Shown here: positions 1-9,346 of the stretch, piece by piece
Layout: each line of letters begins with the position of its first letter
Position numbering within the stretch: position 1 is the stretch's first letter
Assembly (NCBI RefSeq): GCF_030034735.1
Contig: NZ_CP125370.1
Coordinates: 3,534,001-3,598,000 of the forward strand
Source of the DNA: Paenibacillus sp. RC334
Lineage (GTDB): Bacteria; Bacillota; Bacilli; Paenibacillales; Paenibacillaceae
Direction: 5' to 3'
DNA length: 64,000 bases
Notes under the pieces: generated by a model
What the model was told of the DNA's origin: nothing
What the model saw: only the letters and a program-made list of their open reading frames with translations
Database searches by the model: none
Position numbers and translations under genes: made by a program

Positions 1-1
1 G

Positions 2-433
2 GCTGAGCAATCTCAAGAATCCGCTAGACAAATTGCCGAGCTTATTGGGGAAATTCAAAAGGAAATTGAACAAACGGTAGAAGGAATGAGTCTAGGCGCG
101 AAGGAAGTTCAAGTCGGGCTGGAAGTCACACGTCAGACGGGCGAAATGTTCTCGGAGATTTTGAATGCGGCCAATAATGTATCGTCACAAATTCAGGAGG
201 TATCCAGTGCGACGCAGCAGATTTCAGCCAGTACGCAGGAAATGTCAGCAACCTCTGACGAGCTGTCTTCCACAGTAAGCAAAACAGCAGACAGCAGCAA
301 ACAAATTGAGCACACCATTGGAGAACAGGCTGAGTCGATGGCTTCTATCGTCAAAGCTTCCGACAAGCTTACCATGATGTCCGGGGAGTTAGGAGAGCTT
401 ATTTCATTCTTCAAGGTAAACCGGAAATCCTAA
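2..433 (+). CDS. Methyl-accepting chemotaxis protein, C-terminal part (5' end outside window)
   Basis: The reading frame is open from base 2 to the stop at 431-433, giving about 143 residues with no upstream start in the window. The residues form a long polar, alanine/serine/glutamate-rich helical coiled coil (for example SSATQQISASTQEMSATSDE), typical of the C-terminal signalling and methylation helices of MCPs, ending in a short basic tail. In the family this region couples ligand sensing to CheA/CheW. The sensor and membrane part is missing because the gene is cut by the window edge. A bidirectional terminator follows 30 bp after the stop. Confidence 0.85.
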   Translation, partial: AEQSQESARQIAELIGEIQKEIEQTVEGMSLGAKEVQVGLEVTRQTGEMFSEILNAANNVSSQIQEVSSATQQISASTQEMSATSDELSSTVSKTADSSKQIEHTIGEQAESMASIVKASDKLTMMSGELGELISFFKVNRKS

Positions 434-462
434 CGATCTACCTTCAATAAACCAACGAAAAC

Positions 463-505
463 AAAGAACCTCTATTCTGCACATTGTGCGGATTAGAGGT
501 TCTTT
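463..505. terminator. Bidirectional rho-independent terminator
   Basis: Inverted repeat with arms AAAGAACCTCTA and TAGAGGTTCTTT around a GC-containing loop, flanked by A and T runs on both strands. It lies between the convergent MCP gene and the GH53 gene. Confidence 0.8.
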
Positions 506-524
506 GACATACTCGTCACGTACT

Positions 525-1577
525 CTAGTTTATAAAGCCTTCCAGCGCTGAGGTTGGCTTACCGTCAGCCTGCCAAGCACCTTTGTTATAGCCCTGATTA
601 TAACCTGGGGTTGCAGCCGGCTCCCAATAAAATACTCCCAAGCCTTTGCCGCCCGTGATACTACGAACCTTCGTTTTGATGTCTGCAATAAATGCCTTTG
701 AGGTTGCAGGTTCATTATATTCCATTCCGATTTCACTGATAACAATACCTTTGCCGTATTTTGCAATGAGATCATTGGTATTGGTAATCGTCTGGTTCAC
801 TTTTCCCTGCCAGTTCGAAGGAGACGGATACAGAGAAAACCCGATGAGGTCAAACTGAGCTCCATTGTCAATTAAGCCGCCAATATTCCAGGCTAAGGTG
901 GAGCCACTATCCCCGTTTGCCAGGTGTACGATCGTTTTAGTACTGCTGCTTACCGATTTTACAGCATTATTCCCTGTATTGACGAGCCAGGCGTAGTTTT
1001 TCATGTTCACTGAGGCTTTGCCGTCTTCCCAGAGCATTCCATTGTTCGTTTCATTGCCGATTTGCACCCAATCCGGTGTTACCCCCTTGCTTTTCATCGT
1101 GTTCATAACATAAACCGTATGAGACCAGACCGCATCCATAAGTTGCGTAAATGTAAGATTTCGCCACGCATAAGGTTTGTTCTGCTGCCCGGGATCAGCC
1201 CATGAATCGCTGTAGTGCAGCGTCAGCATGACGCTCATACCCAATTTTTTAGCTCGCTGCGCCAGTTCTGCTGCCTTTTCGGCATTCATGTATCCGCTTC
1301 CATAATCCTTCATGTCAGGGTTTACCCACACCCGGATACGCACCGAGTTGATCTGATAATCGTCCCGCAAAATTTGCAGCACATCTCCGCGAACCCCTTT
1401 TTTATCCTTCCAGGTCCTACCTTGCGCTTCCATTCCTGCTACCCAGCTTATATCTGCTCCTTTGGCAAAAGCAGGGGCGGCCGAGGCCGCACCTAATCCC
1501 GCAGAGCCAAATGGATACAAAAAGCTGGATAACAAGATCAACATCACAAATACCATAGTCCGTTTACTTGTTTTCAT
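525..1577 (-). CDS. ganB: Secreted GH53 arabinogalactan endo-beta-1,4-galactanase
   Basis: Protein of 350 residues. Residues 1-38 form a signal peptide (basic KTSKR start, hydrophobic core, AxA-like end). The mature part starts KGADISWVAGMEAQG and matches family GH53 throughout. The acid/base glutamate is E176 in QIGNETNNG and the nucleophile is E282 in ISEIGMEYN. GH53 enzymes cut beta-1,4-galactan side chains of rhamnogalacturonan I outside the cell. The gene is the last of the galactan cluster, 90 bp downstream of the GH42 gene. Start supported by GGGGGATG 4 bp upstream. Equivalent to Bacillus subtilis ganB in role; the symbol is by analogy. Confidence 0.93.
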   Translation of the reverse strand: MKTSKRTMVFVMLILLSSFLYPFGSAGLGAASAAPAFAKGADISWVAGMEAQGRTWKDKKGVRGDVLQILRDDYQINSVRIRVWVNPDMKDYGSGYMNAEKAAELAQRAKKLGMSVMLTLHYSDSWADPGQQNKPYAWRNLTFTQLMDAVWSHTVYVMNTMKSKGVTPDWVQIGNETNNGMLWEDGKASVNMKNYAWLVNTGNNAVKSVSSSTKTIVHLANGDSGSTLAWNIGGLIDNGAQFDLIGFSLYPSPSNWQGKVNQTITNTNDLIAKYGKGIVISEIGMEYNEPATSKAFIADIKTKVRSITGGKGLGVFYWEPAATPGYNQGYNKGAWQADGKPTSALEGFIN

Positions 1578-1667
1578 AAGTCATCCCCCATCTGAATTGT
1601 GTACCCCTCATTGTCTCTGACAAATCTACCCAGATCCCTCATTCGGGAAAACGTCAGCCATCACACT

Positions 1668-3767
1668 CTATACTATTTCCGATTTACTCCGCTCTGTCTT
1701 TAGTACCTTAACAGCATAGGCATCCAATAGAACCTTGCCGTCTTCCACCACATGATTTTCGAGCATATCCGCATAAATTCGTCCATCCAGCCTAATCTCT
1801 TGCGGCTCATGAGTGAAATTCAGCATGAAAATATAATCATGGACTCCATCGGTACGAATCGCCGTATTCACTCCATGCGGCAACTGAACATCGAGTGCTT
1901 TACTAATTCCTGCGCCATCAATCAAACTTCTGTAAAAATGACTGTTGAACGATCCGGTGTTGCGTGAGGCGATATAATAAGCTTTTCCCTGTCCCAAGCG
2001 GTTCACCGTCAAGGCTGGGCGTCCTGCATAAAAGTCTGAACCGTATACAGCCAGTACCTCTGCACCTTCCGTATGAATGAGATCGCACAGTTCTACAGCC
2101 TCATATTCGCCATGCAGATCCAACTCATTGCCTTCAACTGGCAAAATATGATTACGGTCGTGATCATGCAGCCCGTCAATCTCTTCCGACCAGATCCCAA
2201 GCGTCTTACGAAGCGGCCCCGGAAAGCCTCCAAGGAAGCACAAATCATGTTCATCCACAATACCGGACCAATAGGTTGCTACAAAAATGCCACCGCTTTC
2301 AACAAACTTTTGTATTCGCTCACCTACACCGCTGCGCACCATATATAGCATTGGAGCTACCACAAGTTTGTATTTGGAGAAATCTGCATCCATATGAATG
2401 ACATCTACAGGCACACCCTGCTCCCACAAAGCCAAATAATGTGCTTCGGCTGTCTCCTCATATTTTACACCTTTATTACGTGGCCCTTGTGAGTCGTTGA
2501 CCGCCCAGCGATTCTCCCAATCAAAAATAACTGCCGCCTCTGCTGGTACAGATGTGCCGATAACCTCCTCCAGTTTTTCCAGCGCGTTGCCCACATTTGT
2601 CACATCCCCAAACACCCGAGTATGCTCATGCCCCACATGATCGACGACTGCACCATGCAATTTTTCACTCGAACCGCGGCTTTTCCGCCACTGGAAATAC
2701 TGGACTGTATCTGATCCGTGTGCCACAGCCTGTAAAGACGATAGCAGATGCATACCCGGCCGCTTCAGCTTGCTAATCTCCTGCCAATTCGTCAAGCTTG
2801 GCGTACTCTCCATCAGCATCCAAGGCTTCCCGCCCTTGATTGAACGGATAATATCATGCATCATGGCCACTTTGGCAGCCTGACGGCTATCATCTCCCCC
2901 ACGGTCATGCCACGTTGGATAGCTGTCCCAGGATACAACATCGAGCAGATCGGCAAACTTCCAGTAATTCAATCCTTCAAAAAACTCCATCAGATTTGTG
3001 GTGACCGGAAGCGCCGGGTTTGCAGCTTTGAGCGGTATAATCTCATTTTTGATAAAATCTGCGGTCTGATCAGTTACAAAGCGTCTCCAGTCCAAATTCA
3101 TAGCATGGACCTGCGTTTCACCGTGAGGGGCCGGAGATTCGATTTGACTCCAATCCGTAACCGTATGACTCCAAAAGGTCGTCCACCATGCGTGATTAAG
3201 CTTATCCAACGTGCCGTATTTATCCTTCACCCAAACGCGAAATGCCTCCTGACAATAATCACAGTGGCAATCCCCACCAAATTCATTGGAAATATGCCAA
3301 CCAATGACAGCCGGATGATTTGCATAACGCTCGGCCAGCTTCGTATTCATGATACGTACTTTTTCCCCGTAGACAGGCGACGTAGAACAGTGATTATGAC
3401 GAAACCCGTGCAAGTTACGGACACGGTTAGCCTCCACACGCAATACCTCTGGATATTTCTGCGACATCCAGGCCGGTCTTGCTCCACTAGGAGTAGCCAA
3501 AAACGCATAGATCCCGTTTTCAGCAAACGAATCCAGGATACGGTCCAGCCATTCGAACGTGAATACACCCTCCTCAGGCTCCAATGAAACCCATGAGAAT
3601 ATGCCGACGGACATCACATTACATTTAGCCTGCTTCATCAGCCGAATATCCTCATTTAGCACCTCGGGATAATGCTGCCATTGCTCCGGGTTATAATCCG
3701 CCCCATGCAGCATACGTGGAACTCGCTCACTGATTGGCGGGTATTTGATTATGTTTTGCTGTGACAC
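1668..3767 (-). CDS. ganA: GH42 beta-galactosidase
   Basis: Protein of 699 residues without signal peptide, so cytoplasmic. It opens with the GH42 signature HGADYNPEQW. The acid/base glutamate is E162 in ISNEFGGDCHCDYC, where cysteines typical of the zinc-binding GH42 cluster are visible, and the nucleophile is E320 in WMLMES. The glutamine-amidotransferase-like trimerisation domain and a short C-terminal beta domain follow. It would hydrolyse galacto-oligosaccharides imported by the upstream ABC permeases. Start is GTG with AAAGGAG upstream; the gene begins 30 bp after the permease gene, indicating co-transcription. Confidence 0.92.
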   Translation of the reverse strand: MSQQNIIKYPPISERVPRMLHGADYNPEQWQHYPEVLNEDIRLMKQAKCNVMSVGIFSWVSLEPEEGVFTFEWLDRILDSFAENGIYAFLATPSGARPAWMSQKYPEVLRVEANRVRNLHGFRHNHCSTSPVYGEKVRIMNTKLAERYANHPAVIGWHISNEFGGDCHCDYCQEAFRVWVKDKYGTLDKLNHAWWTTFWSHTVTDWSQIESPAPHGETQVHAMNLDWRRFVTDQTADFIKNEIIPLKAANPALPVTTNLMEFFEGLNYWKFADLLDVVSWDSYPTWHDRGGDDSRQAAKVAMMHDIIRSIKGGKPWMLMESTPSLTNWQEISKLKRPGMHLLSSLQAVAHGSDTVQYFQWRKSRGSSEKLHGAVVDHVGHEHTRVFGDVTNVGNALEKLEEVIGTSVPAEAAVIFDWENRWAVNDSQGPRNKGVKYEETAEAHYLALWEQGVPVDVIHMDADFSKYKLVVAPMLYMVRSGVGERIQKFVESGGIFVATYWSGIVDEHDLCFLGGFPGPLRKTLGIWSEEIDGLHDHDRNHILPVEGNELDLHGEYEAVELCDLIHTEGAEVLAVYGSDFYAGRPALTVNRLGQGKAYYIASRNTGSFNSHFYRSLIDGAGISKALDVQLPHGVNTAIRTDGVHDYIFMLNFTHEPQEIRLDGRIYADMLENHVVEDGKVLLDAYAVKVLKTERSKSEIV

Positions 3768-3797
3768 TATAAATCATCTCCTTTTAATCAATGCTGT

Positions 3798-4676
3798 TTA
3801 CTCCTTGACAGAACCAAGCGTCATACCTTTAACAAAATACTTTTGTAAAAATGGATATACAATCAGAATAGGGGCTGCACCAATAAAAATTTGCGCTGCA
3901 TTCACTGTCGTTTGCGAAAGCAACTCCATCTCTTTGGGACTCATACTCATGGAGCTCATATCCTTCTGAATGATTACCGTTTGCAGGAATGTAGCCAATG
4001 GATAATCCTTGGCATTGCTCAAATAAAGCAGGCCATCAAACCATGAGTTCCAGTGAAATACCATACTAAACAACGCAATCGTCGCAATAGATGGCATGGA
4101 TATCGGCAAAAATATACTAAACAAGGTCCGAAAATGACCTGCCCCGTCAATCAGTGCGGCCTCCTCCATCTCTTTGGGTATTCCTCTAAAAAAGTTCAAC
4201 ATGAGGATTACCAGAAATGTATTGACCGCTCCTGGCAAAACAAGTACCCAAAAGCTGTCCATTAGATGAATCTTTTGAATAACCATATAGAATGGAACCA
4301 GGCCACCGTTAAAAATCATACTGAATACAAACAGCCATGAATATACGTTTCGGCTACGGAACACAGATGTTTCCTTTGAAAGTGGATAAGCAGCTAAGAA
4401 GGTAATGAGCAGCGTCAAACCAGTTCCCAGCACGGTCCGGAGAACAGAAATCCAGATAGAGTGCAGAAAAATAGGATTATTCATCGTCTTCTTGTAGGCT
4501 TCTAATGAAAATTGCACCGGCCACAGTCCAACCAGATTGGCGTCTGCTGCTGATTTGGCACTAAATGATACCGCCAATACATGAATCAGCGGAACGATAC
4601 ACAGGATGGATAAAAACACAAGCAAACAAATATTAAACACATTGAAGATGCGATATGCCGTTGTTTTATGATACAT
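3798..4676 (-). CDS. Carbohydrate ABC transporter permease, LplC/YtcP type
   Basis: Protein of 292 residues with six predicted membrane segments. The EAA loop is visible as MEEAALIDGAGHFRTLFSIFLP, broken here into EEAALIDGAG and LFSIFLP, and the end FLQKYFVKGMTLGSVKE is characteristic of the MalG/LplC family. It forms the inner-membrane channel with the preceding permease. No ATPase gene is nearby, which is usual for this importer class because a shared MsmX-like ATPase serves many systems. It lies 27 bp downstream of the partner permease. Galacto-oligosaccharide specificity is inferred from GH42 and GH53 next door. Confidence 0.9.
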   Translation of the reverse strand: MYHKTTAYRIFNVFNICLLVFLSILCIVPLIHVLAVSFSAKSAADANLVGLWPVQFSLEAYKKTMNNPIFLHSIWISVLRTVLGTGLTLLITFLAAYPLSKETSVFRSRNVYSWLFVFSMIFNGGLVPFYMVIQKIHLMDSFWVLVLPGAVNTFLVILMLNFFRGIPKEMEEAALIDGAGHFRTLFSIFLPISMPSIATIALFSMVFHWNSWFDGLLYLSNAKDYPLATFLQTVIIQKDMSSMSMSPKEMELLSQTTVNAAQIFIGAAPILIVYPFLQKYFVKGMTLGSVKE

Positions 4677-4703
4677 GACTCTCCCTCTTTCAGCCTCGTA
4701 GAA

Positions 4704-5594
4704 TCAAAATATGCGGTAACCTGCCCATTTGTAAGCAAGTCGATAAGATATCAGAATGAGAACCATACTAATAACGGATTTGAATAACCCAATGGCGGTA
4801 GCAAAGCCCATTTCCCCATTAATTAAGGCTGTCCGGTAGACGAAGGTGTCAATAATATCGCCTTTTTGGTATACCAACGGATTATAAAGGTTAAAAATCT
4901 GGTCAAAACCGGCATTCAGGACATTGCCGAGTGCAAGCGTACCGACAACCACCACCATAGGAATCAACGAAGGTACAGTGATGTGTAGCGTCTGTCTCCA
5001 GCGGCTTGCCCCATCCATCTCGGATGCTTCGTACAACGAAGGATTAATGCCCGCCAGTGCGGCGAGAAATACGATGGTGTTGTAGCCAAACTCCTTCCAT
5101 ATATCCGACACAATGACAGTAAAGCGAAACCAGTTATTATCTCCCAGAAAGAAAATGGGCTGGATCCCGAAACTTCCGAGAATACGGTTCATAAATCCAT
5201 CTGTAGCCAACAGGTCAACCAGAATTCCGCCCAAGATTACCCACGACAGAAAGTGTGGCAGGTAGACCAGTGTCTGAATGGAACGCTGAAGTCCAACCTT
5301 GCGGATTTCATTGAGCAGTATAGCAAAAACAAACGGAATCAGCAGATTGAAAAACATCTTTAATACCGCGATAATGAGCGTATTCCAGACGACCTGAAGA
5401 CTGTCTTCCCGTTGAAACAAAAAGCGGAAATTGTCCAGTCCAACCCACTCGGAACCGGTTATGCCGAGCCAAGGCTTGTAATTTTGAAAGGCCATCACAA
5501 TGCCGCCCATCGGAATGTAGCTAAATACAATTAAGAAAATGATGGCTGGCAGTAGCATAATATGAAATGGCCACGTACGTTGCAGACTTCTCAT
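4704..5594 (-). CDS. Carbohydrate ABC transporter permease, LplB type
   Basis: About 296 residues with six membrane segments. The N-terminal region FSYIPMGGIVMAFQNYKPW and the EAA loop EASEMDGASRWRQTLHITVP (EASEMDGA) identify the LplB/YteP family. I place the start at 5594 because GGAGG lies 7 bp upstream of that ATG; an upstream in-frame ATG at 5630 has no clear ribosome binding site. It pairs with the LplC-type permease. A stem-loop separates it from the solute-binding protein gene upstream. Confidence 0.88.
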   Translation of the reverse strand: MRSLQRTWPFHIMLLPAIIFLIVFSYIPMGGIVMAFQNYKPWLGITGSEWVGLDNFRFLFQREDSLQVVWNTLIIAVLKMFFNLLIPFVFAILLNEIRKVGLQRSIQTLVYLPHFLSWVILGGILVDLLATDGFMNRILGSFGIQPIFFLGDNNWFRFTVIVSDIWKEFGYNTIVFLAALAGINPSLYEASEMDGASRWRQTLHITVPSLIPMVVVVGTLALGNVLNAGFDQIFNLYNPLVYQKGDIIDTFVYRTALINGEMGFATAIGLFKSVISMVLILISYRLAYKWAGYRIF

Positions 5595-5787
5595 TGCAGT
5601 TCCTCCTGTAACTCTCATGTTATACTTCAATTATAAAGACGATTCTACTCTCCCAACAGTTCAAAAAACCAACATACATGGCACAAAAGCAATCATTTTT
5701 TAGTCTCACCCGGTGAATGAAAGTCTATCTCGCAAGCATCATTATAATGCATTCATTTCCAATTCATTCTGATAATCTGTATTAAAA

Positions 5788-5810
5788 AGGCTGCCCGTTT
5801 GGGACAGCCT
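5788..5810 (-). terminator. Stem-loop with T-run after the solute-binding protein gene
   Basis: Inverted repeat AGGCTG-CCC / GGG-ACAGCCT with a short loop, followed on the minus strand by TTTTTA. It sits 22 bp past the binding-protein stop and about 190 bp before the permease start. It probably terminates or stabilises the binding-protein transcript so that more binding protein than permease is made. Confidence 0.7.
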
Positions 5811-5831
5811 GTTAACCCGTTTTAACTGTTA

Positions 5832-7514
5832 TTACTTTTCAACACTTTTATACCATTCGTTCACTTCATTTGTAATTTGTTCGCCTCCGGCAGTCTTCCA
5901 CGTCTGCACGAAGGTGTCAAAGGCCGAAATCGGCTGTTTACCATAAATAATTTCATTGAAGGTCTGGTTTTCAATCTTGTCCAGATAGTCCTTTTTAGCC
6001 TTCATCGTTGGCGTAGTAGGCCCCGTGAACTGATCCTTCATGGAGATGTCCTTTTGTTCCATCAACACCTTGGCAGCCGCAGGAGTGCCTTTCCCGTAAT
6101 TAACCATTACATCCTTCTCCAGACGGGTCTTCGCTTCCCCGCCGTTAGCCAAGCTTAACAAAGCTTTCATTTGGGCATCAGGTATACGCGCACCATCACG
6201 AACCAGCAAATAACGAACAGAGTTTACATAACCTCCTGCTATTTTGTCGATCGGCAACAGCTTTCCGCCCGCATCCAAATCATAGTCGTAGCCCTTAAAC
6301 ATCCCGTTCGCCAAATCCCCTTCCGATTTGGCATTTGCAAAGTGATCAAACAGGTAATTTTGATAGGTGAAAAAAGCTTCAGGATGCTGCATTTGTTTGT
6401 TGATCAGTACGACACCATTGGTGTATTGCGTACCGTGCCGCATGGCTTTACCGTCAGGCCCTGCCGGAATCTTGATCGGCTTCCATACGGCGCCCGGCGC
6501 ATTTTTGACCGTGTCCTGAAGCGGCCAGCCGCTCATCCAGTATGGGCCCGGGATCATACCTGCTGTTCCCGCGACTGTGGGTTCTGCCGTCTTATTCTCA
6601 TCCCACAATGCTGCTTCCTGCGGAATATATCCCTTTTTGAGCCACTCGCTAAGCTTTTGTAAACCCGGCTTCATGCCAGGCTGCACGGAGCCATATTCCA
6701 GACTGCCGTTCGTACCTTTGTTCCACTGTTGCGGGAGTGTACCGTATGCCCCAAAAATCCAGGACGGGTCACCCATCCAAGTGTTCATGGACGTTTTGAA
6801 ACCGATGCTGAGCGGAATAACTTTGTCCGGAGACAATCCGTCCGGATTTTTGTTTTTAAAAGCATCCATCACTTTTTCCAGCTCATCCATCGTCTGAGGG
6901 GCCTTCATGCCCAGCTTGTCCAGCCAATCCTGTCGTACCCACAACACATAGTCATGATTATAGGCGAAATCCAGCACAGGAATACCCATTTTTTTGCCAT
7001 CCCGACTATATTGGTTCCATACGTTCGAATCCTGATTCATCGCTTGCTTCCAGGAATCCGAAGCATACTTATCGAACAACGGACCCGCTTCTGCAAACAT
7101 ACCGGAATCGATCATATCCTGTGCCAGTTGCTCATTCTCCGTCCCCAGTACAACGACGTCCGGCATCTCCTGACCTGAGGACATAGCCAAACGCAGCTTG
7201 GTGGCAAATGCACCATTCGTATCCGTGACAGACCAGAGTGATTTTACATTAATCCCGAATTTCTCTTTAGCCCACTTCGTCGCAACGTTATTTTCGATAG
7301 ATTCGCCATTTTTAAATTTTAAGGCGGGATCTACACCCCATACTGTGGAAATTGTGACTTCCGGATTGTATTTTTCTTTGTATACGTTTTCAGTTTTAGC
7401 TGTGCTAGCCGCATTTCCATCATTCCCCGACCCTGAGCAGCCCACAAGGCCAACTCCTATTACCATAGTTGCGGCGAGCAACGACAACAGCTTTTTTTTC
7501 GAATGAACTCGCAT
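5832..7514 (-). CDS. Extracellular sugar-binding lipoprotein of the galactan ABC importer
   Basis: About 560 residues. The N terminus is a lipoprotein signal: basic KKK, hydrophobic core, lipobox LVGC, then a flexible Gly/Ser/Asn linker. The mature part is a cluster-B type solute-binding fold of the LipO/LplA class (about 530 residues, common in Paenibacillus). Start at 7514 is chosen because AAGGGGG precedes this ATG; the longer ATG at 7538 has no binding site. It probably captures galacto-oligosaccharides for the two permeases; the substrate is inferred from neighbours only. The gene lies just downstream of the YesMN-type pair. Confidence 0.88.
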   Translation of the reverse strand: MRVHSKKKLLSLLAATMVIGVGLVGCSGSGNDGNAASTAKTENVYKEKYNPEVTISTVWGVDPALKFKNGESIENNVATKWAKEKFGINVKSLWSVTDTNGAFATKLRLAMSSGQEMPDVVVLGTENEQLAQDMIDSGMFAEAGPLFDKYASDSWKQAMNQDSNVWNQYSRDGKKMGIPVLDFAYNHDYVLWVRQDWLDKLGMKAPQTMDELEKVMDAFKNKNPDGLSPDKVIPLSIGFKTSMNTWMGDPSWIFGAYGTLPQQWNKGTNGSLEYGSVQPGMKPGLQKLSEWLKKGYIPQEAALWDENKTAEPTVAGTAGMIPGPYWMSGWPLQDTVKNAPGAVWKPIKIPAGPDGKAMRHGTQYTNGVVLINKQMQHPEAFFTYQNYLFDHFANAKSEGDLANGMFKGYDYDLDAGGKLLPIDKIAGGYVNSVRYLLVRDGARIPDAQMKALLSLANGGEAKTRLEKDVMVNYGKGTPAAAKVLMEQKDISMKDQFTGPTTPTMKAKKDYLDKIENQTFNEIIYGKQPISAFDTFVQTWKTAGGEQITNEVNEWYKSVEK

Positions 7515-7648
7515 ATTGTTCCCCCTTAAAAAAATCATTTTCTACTCTTTTAATTATAAGAGGGCTTTTCTACGCAGCCTATGTCACAAAATAAATATTT
7601 CTGCACCTTTCCCAACTGATCTTTACTATTCTCTTCTTGGTCTCATCT

Positions 7649-9346
7649 TTACTGGTCCCGAAATTCATGCGGAGTCATTCCGTAATGCTTTTTGAACATC
7701 TTACTGAAATATTGGGGATTCTGATAGCCCAATTCAGTTGTAATTTCATATATTTTTTTGTTGGAATACTTGAGCAAATAAAGAGCCCGCTCCATTCTCA
7801 TTCGGATGATATAATCTCCCAGACCTTCTCCGGTTTCAGCTTTATATATTTTCGACAAATAGACCGGATGAAGATAAACCTGATCAGCAAGCGTCTTAAC
7901 AGACAGCTCCTGACCTTTATCCTGGGAGATGAGCTCCTGAACCTGTTTGACCACATAGCTTTTGGCGCTTTGCTCACTTGCAGACCATTCCGATTTAAGC
8001 TTGTTCATCATGGAAAATATCCATTCCTTAAGGTTGGAGAACGATTGAACCATTTTCTGCGCATGCAACGGGTCGAAGCCCGTTTGATCCATCTGCGTAA
8101 TGAAGCGCCCTTGCTTGTGTGCCGTGTACATAAAGGCGCTCGTAACCGAGATAAACAGCTCATATAAATGTTCGCGGGTATATCCTGCTTCTTCTATCTT
8201 CCCAAATACACGGTTCAACTTCGCTTCAGCTTCCTCCCATTGCCTAGACTCCAGTAGATGAGTAAGCGTAGGAGGCATATATATTCCCTCCAGCGACTTG
8301 ACTGACCTGTGTGACTGTTCTGTCTGCTCATCCACAAATAGCAACGTATCCGCCTCCTCCCGGTGGTTCCAGTATAAGGATCTTATCGCTGTCTGATATG
8401 CCTTAGGCAGCTCCTCCGGGAACATAAACCAACCAGTTACCGTGACGTAAATTTCCCCTTTCAAGTAATTGCTCACATTTTTCCGAAAGGTTTCGATACT
8501 CGCCCGCAAAATACTACTATGCTCGTCCATACTAATTTCTGTTATTCGCTTCATTTCATGCTGTTCTGGGACATCATCTGATTCTTCCTTATGATGTATA
8601 CCATGCTTTTCCAGATTGTTATTCCAATTTGATTCTATTAATACAATTAAGCAGTCATGTGGTGCTTTACAGTGCCAGACGTGAAAATCGGGTGCGAACA
8701 CTTCTTCAGCAATATTTCCAATCGCATACTCGATTAAGGATACTGAATGATAATCCATATCAGAAAAATGCTTGCCCATCTGAATAAGCAGCATACCTGC
8801 GGGTTGTCCCGTACGTAACATGATTTCGTACTGGGATAACTTGTCCTCTATCATCTGTACAGACAAATCGCGTCCAAGTACCAAATCGTGCATTAAGTGG
8901 GTGCGCAGCACACCAAAATCCGTCCTGCGGTTATACTGTAATTGATGAACCTTATTAAAAGCTTCCCATTCTTCCTTTAGCGAATCGATGGCAGCTGATA
9001 CACATTTCATAAACTCTTCATCATCCACCGGTTTTAAAATATAATCAAAAGCCTTAAGCTGAAGTGCCTTTTTAGCATAATCAAAATCGGCATAGCCTGT
9101 TAGTAGCAAACATCGGATATGCGGCCATCGTTCGTTTACCTCAACAATCAACTCCAACCCTGTCATGCCAGGCATACGAATATCCGTAACCAGAATATCA
9201 ATATCATACGCTTCCAGCACATCCACTGCTGCTAATGCGGAAGCCGCTTGATGAACCCTCTCAATGCCCAGCGCCTCCCATGGAATCGTAGCCACCAGGC
9301 TTTCTGTTACATAGCTCTCATCATCTACCAGTAATATCTGAACCAT
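7649..9346 (-). CDS. YesN-type response regulator with AraC DNA-binding domain
   Basis: Protein of 565 residues. The receiver domain (1-120) has acidic residues DDE at 8-10 and phosphoacceptor D55 in VTDIRMPG. A long poorly conserved middle follows, then a C-terminal AraC/XylS double helix-turn-helix (about 460-565, ending YFSKMFKKHYGMTPHEFRDQ). Partner of the histidine kinase whose 3' end overlaps its start by 26 bp. Likely activates the adjacent galactan importer and hydrolase genes when the substrate is sensed. Start supported by GGAGG upstream of ATG. Confidence 0.92.
   Translation of the reverse strand: MVQILLVDDESYVTESLVATIPWEALGIERVHQAASALAAVDVLEAYDIDILVTDIRMPGMTGLELIVEVNERWPHIRCLLLTGYADFDYAKKALQLKAFDYILKPVDDEEFMKCVSAAIDSLKEEWEAFNKVHQLQYNRRTDFGVLRTHLMHDLVLGRDLSVQMIEDKLSQYEIMLRTGQPAGMLLIQMGKHFSDMDYHSVSLIEYAIGNIAEEVFAPDFHVWHCKAPHDCLIVLIESNWNNNLEKHGIHHKEESDDVPEQHEMKRITEISMDEHSSILRASIETFRKNVSNYLKGEIYVTVTGWFMFPEELPKAYQTAIRSLYWNHREEADTLLFVDEQTEQSHRSVKSLEGIYMPPTLTHLLESRQWEEAEAKLNRVFGKIEEAGYTREHLYELFISVTSAFMYTAHKQGRFITQMDQTGFDPLHAQKMVQSFSNLKEWIFSMMNKLKSEWSASEQSAKSYVVKQVQELISQDKGQELSVKTLADQVYLHPVYLSKIYKAETGEGLGDYIIRMRMERALYLLKYSNKKIYEITTELGYQNPQYFSKMFKKHYGMTPHEFRDQ

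Noticed and set aside
2856..3587. Long plus-strand reading frame opposite the GH42 gene
   Set aside because: It lies fully antisense to a gene with clear catalytic motifs, has no ribosome binding site and reads as low-meaning sequence.
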